NCBI GenBank assembly: GCA_027922465.2
Contig: BQMF02000809.1
Location: 1-64,000, forward strand
Reading direction: 5' to 3'
Length of the DNA stretch: 64,000 bases
Origin: Turritopsis dohrnii
Lineage: Eukaryota; Cnidaria; Hydrozoa; Anthoathecata; Oceaniidae
Both the position numbers and the translations under genes were made by a program. Each line of letters opens with the position of its first letter. The first letter of the stretch is position 1. Below are positions 1 through 7,965 of this stretch, one piece after another. Under the pieces are notes generated by a model that saw only the letters and a program-made list of their open reading frames with translations, was not told the origin of the DNA and did not search any database.

Positions 1-126
1 AACGAAATGGACTACATATTAAGTGGAAAATTTGACTTTCCATATTCTAATTTATTTACGTATGAGAGAATTTCTTCAGACCATGAATTTTTAGGAAGGT
101 TTTACAAGGAAATGTTGATCTCTTAA
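1..126 (+). CDS. 3' end of an upstream viral-region gene, unidentified
   Basis: Open in frame 1 from the window edge to a TAA at 124-126, giving 41 residues rich in Phe and Tyr. It lies directly upstream of other plus-strand genes of the virus-like block and ends just before the next small reading frame, so it is probably the C-terminus of another viral gene. Too short to identify; I see no motif. It could also be a further broken piece, since the next 1.6 kb is frameshifted. Confidence 0.35.
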   Translation, partial: NEMDYILSGKFDFPYSNLFTYERISSDHEFLGRFYKEMLIS

Positions 127-175
127 TCGTGGTTTATTTTATATTTGCGAAAACAAAACTAAGCATGTCTCGCAT

Positions 176-443
176 ATGACAGTGACTTTTTACATGGCTA
201 TTATAAAAATACACAAAAACTGAATTATATGTAACAAAAAGACTTTTTGAAATATGGAAAAAGACATTTGTTTTTCTAAACTTATGTTTAAAAAGCGGCA
301 TTTTACGAGCAGACGACATTACTGTTTCGGAAATGAAAGAAATAAATAAGAATGTCGACATTTCAAGTGGTGTAAGTGATATATATACGAGTACGGACAT
401 TATCCAAATGATGAAAAACAACCAAGACAAAGATATTATTTAA
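176..443 (+). pseudogene. Small viral-region reading frame with a probable frameshift
   Basis: An ATG at 176 opens a frame that stops near 221. A second frame, open from 207, continues to the TAA at 441-443. The pieces look like one gene of roughly 85-90 residues split by an indel in the A-rich stretch at 205-220. The C-terminal half is Asp/Ile/Ser-rich. The stop overlaps the ATG of the next frame (TAATG at 441-445). No family recognised. Confidence 0.3.
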
Positions 444-1118
444 TGGACGGATACGTTAAAGTGTATTTCCCACCTACTGCACGTGCAGGACAACTTTTAG
501 AAATTAACTTAAAAAAAGCGATGTTGGTGAAAATTTAAATGGATTTTTTCCAATTATAATGCCAGCAACTTGGAATGGATTTGAAAAGTGGACACACAAA
601 AAAAAGTCGTTTTTCGTTACTTAACATATTGCACAAACTTATACATTAACAACACCGCTTTTCAAGGATAAAACAATAGGCAAAAAGTTTACAAAACAAT
701 ATACAGACAAACAATATGATAGTATATCCATCATAGTAAATGATATTGCAGCAAAAACAAATTGTATGGATTAGAAGACCCATCATTTGTGTTCAATAGT
801 AATACGCATAAATACGAAATTAACAATTCTATTTTAGTTGCATATCAAAAAGCAATAAAGACGTCCGTTTTAACACAGGAAATTAACGGACAGGAAACAA
901 GCACACAAGCTGTTATTGTAGATGTTATAAATCTACCTGTTGCTGAAAAAAATAATAAAATTAGTAAATGGTATAATTTATGTAAAGATAAGTCATTACA
1001 GTCACGTGCAGCATATAATTTCGATTTAAGTGAATTGTCTTATACATTATTACAAGTTAATGGAAAACCATTTAAATTAGGAGAACAAAAGTATTTAAAG
1101 GACATTATTTTTTCATAA
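443..1118 (+). pseudogene. Broken viral gene, possible minor virion protein
   Basis: Starts at ATG 443 in a TAATG overlap with the preceding frame. The first 31-codon piece stops at 536-538, but another frame carries on smoothly across the seven-A run at 511-517. Further frame changes fall near 600-625 and 760-770, and the last piece (to TAA 1116-1118) is 118 codons. At least three indels are needed, several at A homopolymers. Location upstream of the capsid candidate suggests a penton-like or other virion protein, but I see no diagnostic motif. Either real decay or assembly indels could explain the breaks. Confidence 0.4.
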
Positions 1119-1149
1119 ACAACACATCATCATCATTGCACCATCAACA

Positions 1150-1758
1150 ATTATTGAGAGTTGGTACTAAAAGAAGAACAACAATGATGGAGGAAAATAA
1201 TAAATTAAAAATTGTTAAAGCAATCAATATTGACTTTTCCAATAATGATAGTAACAATATGTTTGTTTTTGATTTCGTAACAAACGAGTAAAGAAGTGGA
1301 ACAATTTTTTCGCGACAATTCAAAAAAGGCAAGTAAATATGAAATGAAAAATAACAAGTATAATTTGTCATCTAAAATGAGAACAAATAAAAAGACAGAA
1401 CCACAAAATACTGTTTTTGTTACGTCATACGGATTAAACAATGCAATGAAAATTTTATTTCAAAAGATAACAGTACAATAGAGGATAGAGTTTTATGTAT
1501 CTTAAATTTAAGTGAAGACAAATCATATACAGAATTACAAAACAAAGAAAATGAAATTACGCATTCAATATTGTTGATAGTTTAGACAGTAGTGGTAGAA
1601 TGCATCATCATTCATTTCCAATAGTATTTAAAAGCATAAGTGACATTAACAATTTCAGTTTGTCACTAAAAAATAGCAAATACGAAACTATTACTTTTGA
1701 AAAGTCAGACGCTTTAAATAAAATTATATTTATTTTTGAAATAATTGCATATGCTTAA
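1150..1758 (+). pseudogene. Second broken viral gene upstream of the coiled-coil protein
   Basis: Successive open pieces in different frames (about 1156-1290, 1296-1481, 1460-1590 and 1570-1758) have the same Asn/Lys/Ser-rich composition and read on from one another only with indels. The last piece ends with TAA at 1756-1758, seven bases before the ATG of the next intact gene. By position and size (about 195 codons) it could be a single-jelly-roll penton-like protein, but that is inference. No start codon can be assigned firmly. Confidence 0.4.
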
Positions 1759-1764
1759 ATAAAG

Positions 1765-2490
1765 ATGTTTGGGAAGCAAAGACGATATACAAATAGCAGT
1801 TCATCATCACAACAACATTTGTTTAGGAAGAATGTAAAAGGTGCTATATTTCAACAAATACGTAATGCATACGAAAAACATGCTAAAGATGTAAATAGAC
1901 TGAATGAATTAATAAAAAAAAGTAATGAAGAAGCAAACAATTATAAAAAACAATGTGAAGAAATGAAACAACGCGAAAAAAGTGCAGTTGCTGCATTAAA
2001 AGAAAGATTTGATAGTTTATCAGGTGAATTACAAAGTAAACTTGCAATAATAAGAGAATTACAAATGAAACAACGTAGAAACAATCAATATCAAGAACAA
2101 CAACAACAAAAGAAGCATCAACAACGTTATAATAATAATAAAAAAATAAAGAAAATAAGGAGGAGAAAAAATTGTCATAATAATTTCACAGACGACGAAC
2201 AAGAGGAACACGAGTTTGCCGACGGTGTTGATAATTACGGGTATGGAAACAGAAGCGGATGTAATTCAAGATATGATGATACTGTCGATATTTATAGTTC
2301 TTCTGATGATAATGATTATCATGTTGGTGGTGATAGCGATGATGATGATAATGTTGAACATACTGCAAAAAAAACGAAAGCAAAAAAACAAAGACCAAGT
2401 AGTATTAAACAAAGACGAACAACAAGCAACAACGATACAAAGAAGAAGGCGAAGTCAGCGACTAATGAATCAAAATATTTGTACTACTGA
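1765..2490 (+). CDS. Coiled-coil, basic/acidic virion-type protein
   Basis: 241 residues from ATG 1765. Residues about 25-110 form a heptad-rich helix (many Lys, Glu, Leu; likely coiled coil), followed by a Gln-rich stretch and a strongly basic segment (about 120-137). Then comes a long Asp/Ser/Gly-rich acidic low-complexity region (about 145-200), and the C-terminus returns to Lys/Arg/Ser. No catalytic motif. It lies just upstream of the putative capsid gene; an AATAAA-like signal follows at about 2514-2522. A structural or DNA-binding tegument/core role is plausible but inferred. This is the first intact gene after the frameshifted left part. Confidence 0.6.
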   Translation: MFGKQRRYTNSSSSSQQHLFRKNVKGAIFQQIRNAYEKHAKDVNRLNELIKKSNEEANNYKKQCEEMKQREKSAVAALKERFDSLSGELQSKLAIIRELQMKQRRNNQYQEQQQQKKHQQRYNNNKKIKKIRRRKNCHNNFTDDEQEEHEFADGVDNYGYGNRSGCNSRYDDTVDIYSSSDDNDYHVGGDSDDDDNVEHTAKKTKAKKQRPSSIKQRRTTSNNDTKKKAKSATNESKYLYY

Positions 2491-2577
2491 GAAAGACATA
2501 GTATATTAATTTATTTTAAATAAATTGCGTTGATTTGACAACTTTTATTTTATTTGTGTTATTGTCAACCTATAAAC

Positions 2578-4161
2578 ATGGTACAAATGCAGACACCGAA
2601 AGGTGTCTTCGACACAGCAGAAACTAACAACATAGACAGTATGGAAACAGATGATGTTATGAGTAGAGCGGTTAACGTTAATGATATTCAGGCTAAATTA
2701 AATAATGTAAATTCACTTATAAGTAAAGGTGAAGTACAACAAGGTGTTGTAGAGAAATACTTTCCTGGGTACTTAAATTTAAAACGTTCTGGTTTAATAG
2801 TATCTACAAAACGAAGGAAAGTTACTGCACAACCTGGTTACGGTTCAAAACAAAAATTAACGTTTAACATTGACGTTGGGCAAAATAAGAGATTCGTGCC
2901 AAAGACATGCAGATTAATATTGCCAATAAAATTTACAAAACCAGACGGTACAACAGCATTACCGGACACGGTAGCGTTAGCTAACTTTTGGACATCCAGA
3001 TGGATACAGGACATTGTTGTCAAAAATCTTTACACTGACGACAATATAAATAAGCAAACTAATGAAAAAGACTGTGCAGAATTTGCAGACGAAAAAATGT
3101 CTGTTATACCAATTGATAAATTGTACATGTTTGATGACTACAATTATTTACCTGATAGTCAAGCTGATAAAGGAAGGCGTGCATTTACTGCACCTGCTGA
3201 CGCTAATATATCTAAGAGAATTACTAAATGGAAAAGCGATTGGCAAAATACAAATGGAAAAGAATATGAAATATGCTTAGAACATCTGTCGGAATTTTTT
3301 AACATTGAAGATGTATTTAAAATAGGTATTAAAATAGAATGTAATTTGTGTGTCGATATGAACAAGATATTCGAAAGTATTAAGGTCCTAGCTTCCGGTT
3401 CAACAGCTACGTCAAAGCAGACAGTTGGAATGATACATTTCACACGTGCACCTTACATAGAATATGTTGAATTAACCATGGCACCAGTATTCTTAACTTA
3501 CGATAACCAACTTGAGAAAACGTTAAAGAATTACTACTATAAAATAAATAAAGTTTACGACAGGCGTATTGAAGAATTAAATACTAGTCAAAACATTAAA
3601 GAAATGAATTTCGCTGGTACAAATTACCAATTCGATTTTATTGTTATTTATGTTGAAAATAGACAATCGAAACAACATCTATCTGCATACGATACATACG
3701 GAAGTGAAGTTGCATCCTTAAATCTAAAGACTATAGAATTATCTAACAATAATTTACATAATGATGGGAATTCTTATTTCCTTTTAACGGATGATTCAGA
3801 TAAAAGGGAATTATATAGGCAATTCTGTGCATGGAAATTAGGTACATGTTCTATGTTAACAGGTAACCAAATGTTAGATTCAGAAAGTTTAACTAGATTG
3901 CCAAATTATAACCAATATTGGAGTAGCGGTTACCCAATAGTTATAGATTTGAGGCAATCACGCGGTTATTTATTCAATGAATTAGAAGGACTTAACTTAA
4001 ACCATGGACGATTAGTTGTACGCTTAACATTTAAAGAAGCAGCAAAAGACAATTTCACAATAACAACCGTTGGTGAAACAATAAATGGTGCTTTCTTTAA
4101 ATATATAGACAATGGTGTGTCAAAGGTTGGAAGTGATGTATACACGCCAACAAGAGGTTAA
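2578..4161 (+). CDS. Putative major capsid protein, hexon-like
   Basis: 527 residues. The first ATG in frame is at 2578; an upstream in-frame TTG (2554) is not needed. It is by far the largest intact protein of the virus block. Composition fits a virion shell protein: many alternating hydrophobic/polar strand-like segments, few Cys, no membrane segment, no enzyme motif. The C-terminal third (about residues 350-510) has Tyr/Asp-rich strands, an Asp-Leu-Arg turn and a Gly-Tyr-Leu segment reminiscent of the second barrel of double-jelly-roll capsid proteins. Context supports it: coiled-coil gene upstream, small pX-like basic genes and an adenain-type protease downstream. It does not look like the best-known Maverick capsid family, so a structure prediction should decide. 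Alternative: penton or another virion protein. Confidence 0.6.
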   Translation: MVQMQTPKGVFDTAETNNIDSMETDDVMSRAVNVNDIQAKLNNVNSLISKGEVQQGVVEKYFPGYLNLKRSGLIVSTKRRKVTAQPGYGSKQKLTFNIDVGQNKRFVPKTCRLILPIKFTKPDGTTALPDTVALANFWTSRWIQDIVVKNLYTDDNINKQTNEKDCAEFADEKMSVIPIDKLYMFDDYNYLPDSQADKGRRAFTAPADANISKRITKWKSDWQNTNGKEYEICLEHLSEFFNIEDVFKIGIKIECNLCVDMNKIFESIKVLASGSTATSKQTVGMIHFTRAPYIEYVELTMAPVFLTYDNQLEKTLKNYYYKINKVYDRRIEELNTSQNIKEMNFAGTNYQFDFIVIYVENRQSKQHLSAYDTYGSEVASLNLKTIELSNNNLHNDGNSYFLLTDDSDKRELYRQFCAWKLGTCSMLTGNQMLDSESLTRLPNYNQYWSSGYPIVIDLRQSRGYLFNELEGLNLNHGRLVVRLTFKEAAKDNFTITTVGETINGAFFKYIDNGVSKVGSDVYTPTRG

Positions 4162-4244
4162 AAATACACATAACATTTTTTAAACAAACATAATACATGC
4201 TACTTAATATGTTGGTATTTTTTTCATTCAATTATTAATTAATT

Positions 4245-4253
4245 TGAAACATT
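4245..4253 (+). promoter_or_regulatory. Shared leader motif before small basic gene 1
   Basis: TGAAACATT seven bases before ATG 4260. Matching motifs stand at 4553-4561 and 4862-4870, there ending exactly at the ATG. Consensus TGAAACAWW. It may be a common initiation or promoter element, or a trace of tandem gene duplication. Confidence 0.35.
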
Positions 4254-4259
4254 CGTACA

Positions 4260-4478
4260 ATGTCAGTTTATGGGTACGGTAGATTAGGTGGAGGAAGTAG
4301 ACGAAGACGCACAAGGCGTCGGCGAATTGGTCGCAGAAGACTTCGTGGGAGAGGAAAAAAATTACAAGCGGTAGGGCGGTTCCTAAAAAAAGGTGGTCTT
4401 GCGTTATTTAAATCACTTAAAAATAATGCAAAGAATATTGCAAAAGAAACATACGCAAATTACCGTGCGTCTGCTTAA
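4260..4478 (+). CDS. Small Arg-rich virion core-type protein (first of three)
   Basis: 72 residues from ATG 4260. The N-terminus has a Gly/Tyr segment, then an Arg-rich block (about residues 14-34), then an amphipathic helix with Gly-Gly-Leu-Ala and Leu/Phe/Lys residues. This arrangement of basic DNA-binding head plus membrane-active-looking helix is like small adenovirus core peptides. It is the first of three tandem short basic genes between capsid and protease genes. A TGAAACATT motif lies seven bases before the ATG and is shared with the next two genes. Confidence 0.6.
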   Translation: MSVYGYGRLGGGSRRRRTRRRRIGRRRLRGRGKKLQAVGRFLKKGGLALFKSLKNNAKNIAKETYANYRASA

Positions 4479-4552
4479 CAATACATATATAATATGTCAA
4501 ACAATACAAAATATAAATATTTAATTACTTAAAAGAATGATATGTAAACAAT

Positions 4553-4561
4553 TGAAACATA
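4553..4561 (+). promoter_or_regulatory. Shared leader motif before small basic gene 2
   Basis: TGAAACATA directly abuts ATG 4562, preceded by AAACAAT. The gene at 4871 has an almost identical leader. Confidence 0.35.
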
Positions 4562-4795
4562 ATGACAATTAAACGAAAGAGAAGAAGACAAAATGGACAA
4601 GGATTCTATGATTTCATGAATTTTACTGACAAGTATGTTAATCAAAAGTATGGCCATAGAGGAAAAGGAATAAATCGTCATCGTCGTCGTCATCGTCGAC
4701 GGAGACAAACTGGTGGATACATAGGTGGGATAATAAAAGGATTACTAAGATTTGGACAAACTGCAGAGAATTTTATTTCCAAAAAATACGGATGA
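4562..4795 (+). CDS. Small His/Arg-rich virion core-type protein (second of three)
   Basis: 77 residues from ATG 4562. There are two basic blocks (residues about 4-9 and 37-49, the second mixing Arg and His), then a Gly-Gly-containing hydrophobic helix with Ile/Gly/Leu residues near the C-terminus. Same plan as its neighbours: basic part first, Gly-Gly and hydrophobic part last. The Gly-Gly after a Gln-Thr could be a protease cleavage site for the adjacent adenain-like enzyme (inference). TGAAACATA directly abuts the ATG. Confidence 0.6.
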   Translation: MTIKRKRRRQNGQGFYDFMNFTDKYVNQKYGHRGKGINRHRRRHRRRRQTGGYIGGIIKGLLRFGQTAENFISKKYG

Positions 4796-4861
4796 ATATT
4801 TATTGAAAACAAATATAAAATATAAATACATTGAACAAAAGTAAAATTGTTTATAAACAAA

Positions 4862-4870
4862 TGAAACAAT
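4862..4870 (+). promoter_or_regulatory. Shared leader motif before small basic gene 3
   Basis: TGAAACAAT directly abuts ATG 4871. A 14-base palindrome, TTGTTTATAAACAA, lies just upstream (4847-4860). Confidence 0.35.
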
Positions 4871-4996
4871 ATGGCACGACGACGACGTAGAGTTTACAGA
4901 AAAAGAAAACGCAATGGGAAAAGACGACAACAAAGTGGTGGATTTTTACCACTACTAGCAGCTGCGGCTCCCTTAATACTAAACGCTTTTAAATAA
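4871..4996 (+). CDS. 41-residue pX-like basic/hydrophobic peptide (third of three)
   Basis: A very short gene, 4871-4996: about 20 mostly Arg/Lys residues, then Ser-Gly-Gly-Phe-Leu-Pro followed by an Ala/Leu-rich hydrophobic tail. The Gly-Gly-Phe-Leu-Pro plus Ala/Leu/Ile tail strongly resembles the C-terminal part of adenovirus pX (mu precursor) and the X-type proteins described in adintoviruses. Probably a virion DNA-condensing and/or membrane-active peptide. ATG is directly preceded by TGAAACAAT, like the upstream sibling. Small size would make most gene finders miss it. Confidence 0.65.
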   Translation: MARRRRRVYRKRKRNGKRRQQSGGFLPLLAAAAPLILNAFK

Positions 4997-5041
4997 ATAC
5001 ATATGACAAATAAAAATTAAAAAGAATATAAACACAATAAT

Positions 5042-5935
5042 ATGTCAAAAGAAAAAGGTCAACAACGATTAGAAGAGGAGCTGCAAAATAACTTCAGTGA
5101 AGATACTGAAGATGACGATTACGATGATGGTGTTGGGATATCTGAAACGGGAATAAATACTTTTATAAGAAAATTTGGTGGAAAATACATGAAATTTAAT
5201 CATGTTGGTAATTTAGCTATTGACGAATTAAAAGAGTATTTTGTATTTATAAAAAATAAGATAGCCGACAAAAGACAAAATGATGTATCAATACCCTTCG
5301 CAATTGTTAATACAGACAGAAGAGACACACCCGGTACACATTGGTTTTCATTATGTAAATGTATTGATGGATTATTTCTGTTTGATTCATTTGGACTGTA
5401 CGGGTTCAGAAATTTCTTAGAAACTAATGATAGGGAAAAAATACATATGTATTTTAGAAATTTACCACCACACAATAAACAAACATCTTTTATTATGTGG
5501 AATGATGAAGAAATATCTTTGTCCAAATTAACTTTCAACGTAGCTTATTACAAGGAAAAAAATGGTATTAAGTATAAAGAGGACAAAGATTTATCTCCTG
5601 TTGCTAACAACTTCATCAAGTTGTTGCTTGCTTTTGCGTCATTTTGTGATACAAAAAGAGAACGAGAATGTGAGTTAACATTATGGATAGTAAATAACTG
5701 TTTACAAGGAAAATATAGTAAGTACTGTGGTATATTTCAACTCATGACGTACTACGAGATTTTTAATCCCTTAAAGTCAGTAGAATATGCAGAAAATGAA
5801 ACTTTCAGCTCAAAAAATATGAAAAACTTATTGAAAATGTTATTTAAATGTGGAAGTGAAGCTGCTCTTAATGAAAACGATGCTAAATGTCAATTATTTG
5901 TAAATGATTTTAATATATCAGGAAATTACTTATAA
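5042..5935 (+). CDS. Adenain-type cysteine protease (virion maturation protease)
   Basis: 297 residues from ATG 5042. The N-terminus is acidic (about 1-30). The catalytic core is clear: His100 in a Gly-Thr-His-Trp, Asp115 in a Leu-Phe-Asp-Ser-Phe-Gly strand, and Cys229 in a Tyr-Cys-Gly-Ile-Phe-Gln segment, with Gln222 seven residues before the Cys. The His/acid/Gln/Cys order and the seven-residue Gln-Cys spacing are those of adenovirus protease. By family knowledge it cleaves capsid and core precursors during assembly. It follows the three small basic genes, which are plausible substrates. At about 300 residues it is longer than adenovirus protease (about 200), with an N-terminal extension and a longer His-Cys interval. 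Confidence 0.85.
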   Translation: MSKEKGQQRLEEELQNNFSEDTEDDDYDDGVGISETGINTFIRKFGGKYMKFNHVGNLAIDELKEYFVFIKNKIADKRQNDVSIPFAIVNTDRRDTPGTHWFSLCKCIDGLFLFDSFGLYGFRNFLETNDREKIHMYFRNLPPHNKQTSFIMWNDEEISLSKLTFNVAYYKEKNGIKYKEDKDLSPVANNFIKLLLAFASFCDTKRERECELTLWIVNNCLQGKYSKYCGIFQLMTYYEIFNPLKSVEYAENETFSSKNMKNLLKMLFKCGSEAALNENDAKCQLFVNDFNISGNYL

Positions 5936-5978
5936 TGAAAATAATTATATATAAACTGTAAAGTTGTATGTTAACACG

Positions 5979-6479
5979 ATGATTGATTACGTAAAACGAA
6001 ACGCTACTATTCTTGTTTTCTTCATTTATACAATATTTATTTCGATTACAGTAAATGGATGTTTAATTGAGAAGAATACGTGTATGAAATGTATTGACAA
6101 GTTTAAAGTACAACTTAATTTTAATTCGGAGAATTGCACGAATGTAAACGTTAAATATTGTGTTCCAACGTTTGACAATTATTTTTGTTTCAAAGCAAAT
6201 AAGAGTGAATGGAAAGATGTTACTAAACAATGTGATTATAACAACATTACAAAGAATTGGAAATGTGATTTATACAAATTAATAACGAATAACTCTTGTG
6301 TTTACAAAGACTTTTTCAATTACAAGCTAACAACATATGCTGTATCGTTATCGTTTTCACATAAATCAAATTCAAAGGTTATTTATAAGAAGGATTTATC
6401 TTTTTATCCATCATACACATGTAAACAGTATATTGATGACATTAACGATATTACATTGTATAATTATTGTAATAATTAA
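5979..6479 (+). CDS. Secreted or membrane Cys-rich protein
   Basis: 166 residues if the first ATG (5979) is used; the frame also has a TTG at 5964. Residues about 9-28 form a hydrophobic segment suitable as signal peptide or anchor. The rest has 11 Cys and at least four N-glycosylation sequons (Asn-X-Ser/Thr), so it probably enters the secretory pathway. No second membrane segment. Starts 43 bases after the protease gene. No family recognised; a viral glycoprotein or secreted host-interaction factor is possible. Confidence 0.55.
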   Translation: MIDYVKRNATILVFFIYTIFISITVNGCLIEKNTCMKCIDKFKVQLNFNSENCTNVNVKYCVPTFDNYFCFKANKSEWKDVTKQCDYNNITKNWKCDLYKLITNNSCVYKDFFNYKLTTYAVSLSFSHKSNSKVIYKKDLSFYPSYTCKQYIDDINDITLYNYCNN

Positions 6480-6496
6480 TTTTTTTAAAGAAGAAA

Positions 6497-7507
6497 ATGA
6501 ATTGCTATAATGTTTGTCAACATATTCGTACTTTTTATATTGGTGACGTAATTGAAGAACAAAGAAAAAGAAATGGTGATGAAGAACAAATAATTCGTAT
6601 AAATTGTTATAATATTATGAATGATGATAATCCATACTCATTTGTTAAGACACGGAACGTAACTGTTATTCGAGTAGGTGAATGTTCCTATACAGTTCTT
6701 TGCAATAGATGTTTTTATTTTGCAATTAATGCATATAAATTTAACAAATGTAAAGCGATATATAACGATAGAAACGAAAAGTTAATCACTTGTATTTCAT
6801 GTAACGAAGATGTTTGTAATGATGTAATTGGTTACTATCATTTTAAAACATCAGATAAACTTGATGAACCATACCAGTTATTAGTACTGTGCGCTGACAA
6901 TAAATTAAAGATATGTCAAAAATGTACTATAGAATGTATAACTGAATATACAAATCCACAATCAAGTATGTCGTACAATGAAATATTATTTGATCAGATA
7001 GTAACGAGTTGTGCACAAAAATGGAGGAAGAATGCATACTGCATATGTGGAAAACATTATGGTAAAGAAAACAATAATTTAATCATTAACATTTCAATGA
7101 ATAGTTTAGAAGAATTATGTAAACGTATATATAGATGTTGTGGGATGTGGAAGGATTTAGCGATAGAATATAATATAAGTGAAAATACCATACAGTCAAT
7201 TAATAAAAATAACGAAGGTTTCCATAAAGTTATTGCAATATTTAGAATAATTAAGATAAACGAACCACTTGCAAGAATTCAAAAATTGATTAATGTTATT
7301 AATGCATTCATGAAAAGTGGTTGTTATATAAATATTAACACAAAAGATTTACTTGAATATTTTTTCAAGTTACATTATTTAGACTTTAAAATTTGTAAAA
7401 TAAAAACAGACAACAACGAAAAAGAAGAGGTGAACAACAAACAGATAACACTGGAAAAAAGCAATAAAAGATTAAAACAAGTAACAACAACATTGGAAAG
7501 AGGATGA
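6497..7507 (+). CDS. Cys-rich protein with a Death-domain-like segment
   Basis: 336 residues. Residues about 68-190 carry several CxxC/CxC pairs that look like zinc ligands. Residues about 201-275 read like a Death-fold domain: a helix with paired Cys, then Trp-Lys-Asp-Leu-Ala, then an Ile-Ser-Glu-Asn-Thr-Ile turn, then an amphipathic helix and a Leu-Ile-Asn-Val-Ile-Asn-Ala-Phe helix. That order matches Death domains (W-x-x-LA followed by a short helix and a final Leu-rich helix). The Lys-rich C-terminus is disordered. A virus-encoded Death-fold protein could interfere with host apoptosis or innate signalling; this is inference. The last four bases overlap the start of the next gene (ATGA). 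Confidence 0.5.
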   Translation: MNCYNVCQHIRTFYIGDVIEEQRKRNGDEEQIIRINCYNIMNDDNPYSFVKTRNVTVIRVGECSYTVLCNRCFYFAINAYKFNKCKAIYNDRNEKLITCISCNEDVCNDVIGYYHFKTSDKLDEPYQLLVLCADNKLKICQKCTIECITEYTNPQSSMSYNEILFDQIVTSCAQKWRKNAYCICGKHYGKENNNLIINISMNSLEELCKRIYRCCGMWKDLAIEYNISENTIQSINKNNEGFHKVIAIFRIIKINEPLARIQKLINVINAFMKSGCYININTKDLLEYFFKLHYLDFKICKIKTDNNEKEEVNNKQITLEKSNKRLKQVTTTLERG

Positions 7508-7965
7508 TTAAATTAACAATTCACAGAGATGAAGATGGAAATTTATTATTTTACGACGAAATTGCTGAACGTTTCCTAAAAGATTACGAAATACAAGTAG
7601 AAAGCTGTAAAAATGAGAAATGTGAAACTTGTAATGAACATAATAAGCGTATATGGGAAGAACAAAAACGCAACAATGAAATGGAAACACAAGAAGAAGA
7701 ACGGAAGGAGAATGAATCAACATATAACAAGGAACGTTGGTACATTGACATAGATGAATATTTAACATGTGCACAATGTCATGAGAAAATATGTGATAAT
7801 GGCTATGACATTTGTACGCAATGTTTTTGTGGCAGATGCGAAGGATTTCTAACTGAGGAAGACGAAATAGGTTATGACTTATGTAGAAAATGTTTATATG
7901 AAACATGTCCAATAACACTTAATAAAACAAACAATGAAGATGAATGCAGCTGTCATGCACATTAG
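7504..7965 (+). CDS. Small Cys-rich, probably zinc-binding protein
   Basis: 153 residues, ATG in a 4-base ATGA overlap with the stop of the preceding gene. The middle is Glu-rich and charged. Cys occur as CxxC, CxxCxC and CxxC clusters (about residues 36-45, 87-112 and 129-140), with a Cys-Ser-Cys-His-Ala-His tail, suggesting two or three zinc sites. Shares the zinc-ligand style of the gene before it, so the pair may act together or derive from one ancestor. Last recognisable gene of the virus block. Function unknown. Confidence 0.5.
   Translation: MIKLTIHRDEDGNLLFYDEIAERFLKDYEIQVESCKNEKCETCNEHNKRIWEEQKRNNEMETQEEERKENESTYNKERWYIDIDEYLTCAQCHEKICDNGYDICTQCFCGRCEGFLTEEDEIGYDLCRKCLYETCPITLNKTNNEDECSCHAH

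Noticed and set aside
2554..2577. Upstream TTG start of the capsid candidate
   Set aside because: A normal ATG follows at 2578; non-ATG start not needed.
5964..5978. TTG start of the secreted protein
   Set aside because: The ATG at 5979 leaves the hydrophobic signal segment correctly placed.
7504..7965. RB-binding LxCxE motif in the Cys-rich viral protein
   Set aside because: The closest match lacks the final Glu.
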